Source: Vanessa cardui (Eukaryota; Arthropoda; Insecta; Lepidoptera; Nymphalidae). From it: 64,000 nt of DNA. The stretch is from positions 2,046,001-2,110,000 of the forward strand of contig NC_061131.1 in assembly GCF_905220365.1 (NCBI RefSeq). Direction: 5' to 3'. The notes under the pieces were generated by a model. That model had not been told where the DNA came from. It searched no databases and saw only the letters and a program-made list of their open reading frames with translations. Numbering within the stretch: position 1 is the first letter of the stretch; every line of letters begins with the position of its first letter. This document shows, in pieces, positions 62,101 through 64,000 of this stretch. Made by a program: the position numbers and the translations under genes.

Positions 62101-63539
62101 TATTATTTCAGTTAAATACACTTTAACTTATACACTTACACTCATATATATATATTTAATTTAATAGATGTTTCTAATTTTAAAGTCGTTAATATTTTTG
62201 ATAATTATATTGTAAGTTGGCTGTTTCAAATATGTATAATTAAAACAACAAGAATAAATTTGATATTTGATCTTTTCAGATGTTTCCCCAATATGACCTG
62301 CATGAGCATTTTAATTCTCGTTATCTTCAAACCAGTTTGAACTTTGATTCAGGAGTTTCAACTGTTCCGCTAAACCATGATGTCAATACTCCAGCTCAAG
62401 TGACTGGACATTTTGGAACTATTAGTTATTCCAAGGGAGCTGCATTCCTGAGAATGCTCGCTGATACGATAACCCCTGAAACATTCCAGAAAGCGTGTCA
62501 ATATTTTTTGTTAAATAAGTAAGTTTATTACGTTTCATTGTTTATTAGATAAAAATTTTGATAGTAGGGCTTTGTGCAAGCCTGTCTGGGTAGGTACCAC
62601 CCACTTATCAGTTATTCAACCGCCAAATAACAGTACTCAGTATTGTTGTGTTCCGGTTTGAAGGGTGATTGAGCCAGTGTAACTACAGGCACAAGGTACA
62701 TAATATCTTAGTTCCCAAGGTTGGTGGCACATTGACGATGTAAGGAATAATTAATAACTTTTACAGCGTCATTGTCTATGGGTGATGGTGACCACTTACC
62801 AGGTGGCCCATATGCTTGTCCGCCAACCTATACCATAATAAAAGTAGTAACAAGCTAAATTCCTACAGGATCCTATTGATCCTTAACCCAAAAAATAACA
62901 ATGTATTGATTGCCTTCTTAATTTTCTTTCTGAATTTTTGTTTTATTTTTAGTCCTTATGAAGCAACAGATCAGTATGACTTATATGACGCATTCGCACA
63001 AGCAATAGAAGAAGATCGTACTTTAAGCGTATACTCGAACTTTAATTTTACTGATTTTTATCGCATTTGGGTAAATGAGGCAGGTTATCCACTTTTAACA
63101 GTAGACGTCAACTATGTCACTGGTGAAATGGCGTTGACTCAAGTAAGTGAGAATTATACTATTAATATTCGATTTTATTTGTTTGGTTAAATAAAATTTG
63201 TATATTATTGAAAAATGCCATGTCAAGTATACGAAATTTATTTGTATGCTTTACATTGCTCGCCCAATATTGTTTTGTTGGTCAAGTGGCTAGCTTTTGA
63301 TGGTGTAATCCTTCAGATGGGTTCTAATTAAATGAACAATATTTGTTCCTAGGAAAGATTTTTCCTCAGTGCATCAGCGGGAACTACAAATCAAATATAT
63401 CCTATACCTATAACATTCGCCAGTAAATCCAATCCAGATTTTACAAATTTGAGAGCCATTTACATGTTGACTTCAAAACATGCCGTAATTCAAAAAGAGG
63501 CGGTCGACGAATGGGTTATCTTCAACAATCAACAACATG
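59156..63539 (+). CDS. Aminopeptidase N-like, altered GXMEN motif, partial at window end (gene E)
   Basis: Exons: 59156-59407, 59945-60225, 60843-60998, 61240-61560, 61737-61920, 62280-62518, 62953-63142, 63353-63539. They give 1810 nt (603 codons), in frame and ending in phase 1. The next exon is not found before 64000. The acceptor at 59151-59153 lies two bases before the ATG. The signal peptide is MSWFLFSLAFVVLTTANA. The Zn site is HELAHKWFGNLIT with H362, H366 and E385 (NEGFA) and base E363, and the catalytic Tyr is Y448. The exopeptidase motif reads A326-G327-T328-E329-N330 where paralogues have G-A-M-E-N; the amine-binding Glu is kept. Hydrolysis is therefore plausible but substrate fit may differ. 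The extra phase-0 intron after the first strand of the N-domain is shared only with gene D. Confidence 0.9.
59705..59850 (+). mobile_element. LINE 3' tail fragment (intron of gene E)
   Basis: It contains 'gtcggttcttctcgccagaa', 'cattctgaacctgtggtagc' and 'gcttgtagaagcctacttga', matching the 3' UTR of the LINE at 44620. No reading frame remains. Confidence 0.6.
60280..60580 (+). mobile_element. SINE family A, 12-bp target duplication (intron of gene E)
   Basis: ATAAACGTGTTA is present at 60268-60279 and 60581-60592. The head (gatatggctcagtggttaga) and tail (cagcagtgagaaatttacag) are complete, but the B box has mutated (gggttcacatacagg). Confidence 0.9.
62550..62845 (+). mobile_element. Repeat B copy in intron 6 of gene E
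   Basis: It reads 'gtagggctttgtgcaagcct' to 'ccgccaacctataccat' followed by an A-rich tail, and is a complete copy in the 5' to 3' direction. It sits between the exons ending 62518 and starting 62953. Confidence 0.8.
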
Positions 63540-64000
63540 GTATGTAATTTGAAGATTATGGCTTATATTATTAAATTATAGCATATTTAAAAACAAGTAC
63601 CACATAATAAAAAATAGCAATTGTTAGAACTATCACATTTGCTATTTTTATGTTTAAGGCGCTTAATCATTTACAAGTTATTTTTTTAAAAAAGGTTCTG
63701 CAAATTACTATGGAATTTTGTACGATAATTGCAGATTTTCTCAATTTGTTTTTCTCCTCTGTCGCTCATAAAATGAATTGAAAACACAAATTTATTGAAT
63801 AATAATATAATGAAAATAAATTTGTATTACTCCAGTAATTCTTGCCCACTGTTGAACTCACAAATTTTTGTCAAAACTCAAGCAAGGCAAAATTTGTTTA
63901 TTTCTTGTTTTCTATTCTGAATACAGGAAAATAAATTAAAATCTCTTTTTAAATAAAGTATTGCTTAAAATATTTCCATATATTTTAATTCTTATAACAT

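Noticed and set aside
63540..64000. Next exon of gene E (the G-x-Y-R-V-N-Y-D exon) before the window end
   Set aside because: Acceptor-like sites such as ACAG at about 63928 give an immediate stop or no homology; the exon must lie beyond 64000.

Overview
The window is AT-rich arthropod nuclear DNA, and the repeats point to a moth or butterfly, probably a nymphalid butterfly. It carries a head-to-tail cluster of five multi-exon aminopeptidase N (APN, peptidase family M1) genes, all on the + strand. Coding exons are short and bounded by GT-AG introns. The spaces between them are filled with tRNA-headed SINEs, LINE remnants, Helitron-like tails and MITEs of kinds known from lepidopteran genomes. 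There is no bacterial-type gene organisation.

Layout: 1-2398 is a giant inverted repeat with arms of about 1.19 kb. 2399-6286 is repeat-rich upstream DNA with a 164-bp tandem duplication. APN gene A (6287-21348, 13 coding exons, 1002 aa) has an N-terminal membrane anchor and no C-terminal anchor signal. 21349-29370 is an 8-kb repeat-rich spacer. Genes B (29371-36838, 999 aa), C (38181-44506, 985 aa) and D (48813-56842, 947 aa) each have a signal peptide, the M1 catalytic core and a hydrophobic C-terminal tail typical of a GPI-anchor signal. Gene E (59156 to beyond the window; 603 codons visible) follows the same plan and runs off the right edge.

The cluster looks like a tandem-duplication family. 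Exon boundaries and phases largely coincide. B and C share one exon structure at the N-terminus and HEIAHMWFGNLVT. D and E share an extra phase-0 intron and HELAHKWFGNL. A has its own additional intron after the catalytic Tyr. By family knowledge these are gut brush-border exopeptidases that take N-terminal residues off dietary peptides, and several lepidopteran members are known binding proteins for Bacillus thuringiensis Cry proteins. Two copies carry substitutions in otherwise rigid motifs: E has A-G-T-E-N in place of G-A-M-E-N, and D has N-E-S-F-A in place of N-E-G-F-A.

Exon coordinates were derived by hand from splice signals, reading phase and M1 homology. All five coding chains join in frame and keep the Zn ligands, but 5' untranslated exons and promoters are only tentatively placed. 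I see no novel defence, CRISPR or viral system; the most unusual structures are the inverted repeat, the motif changes and the nested insertions.
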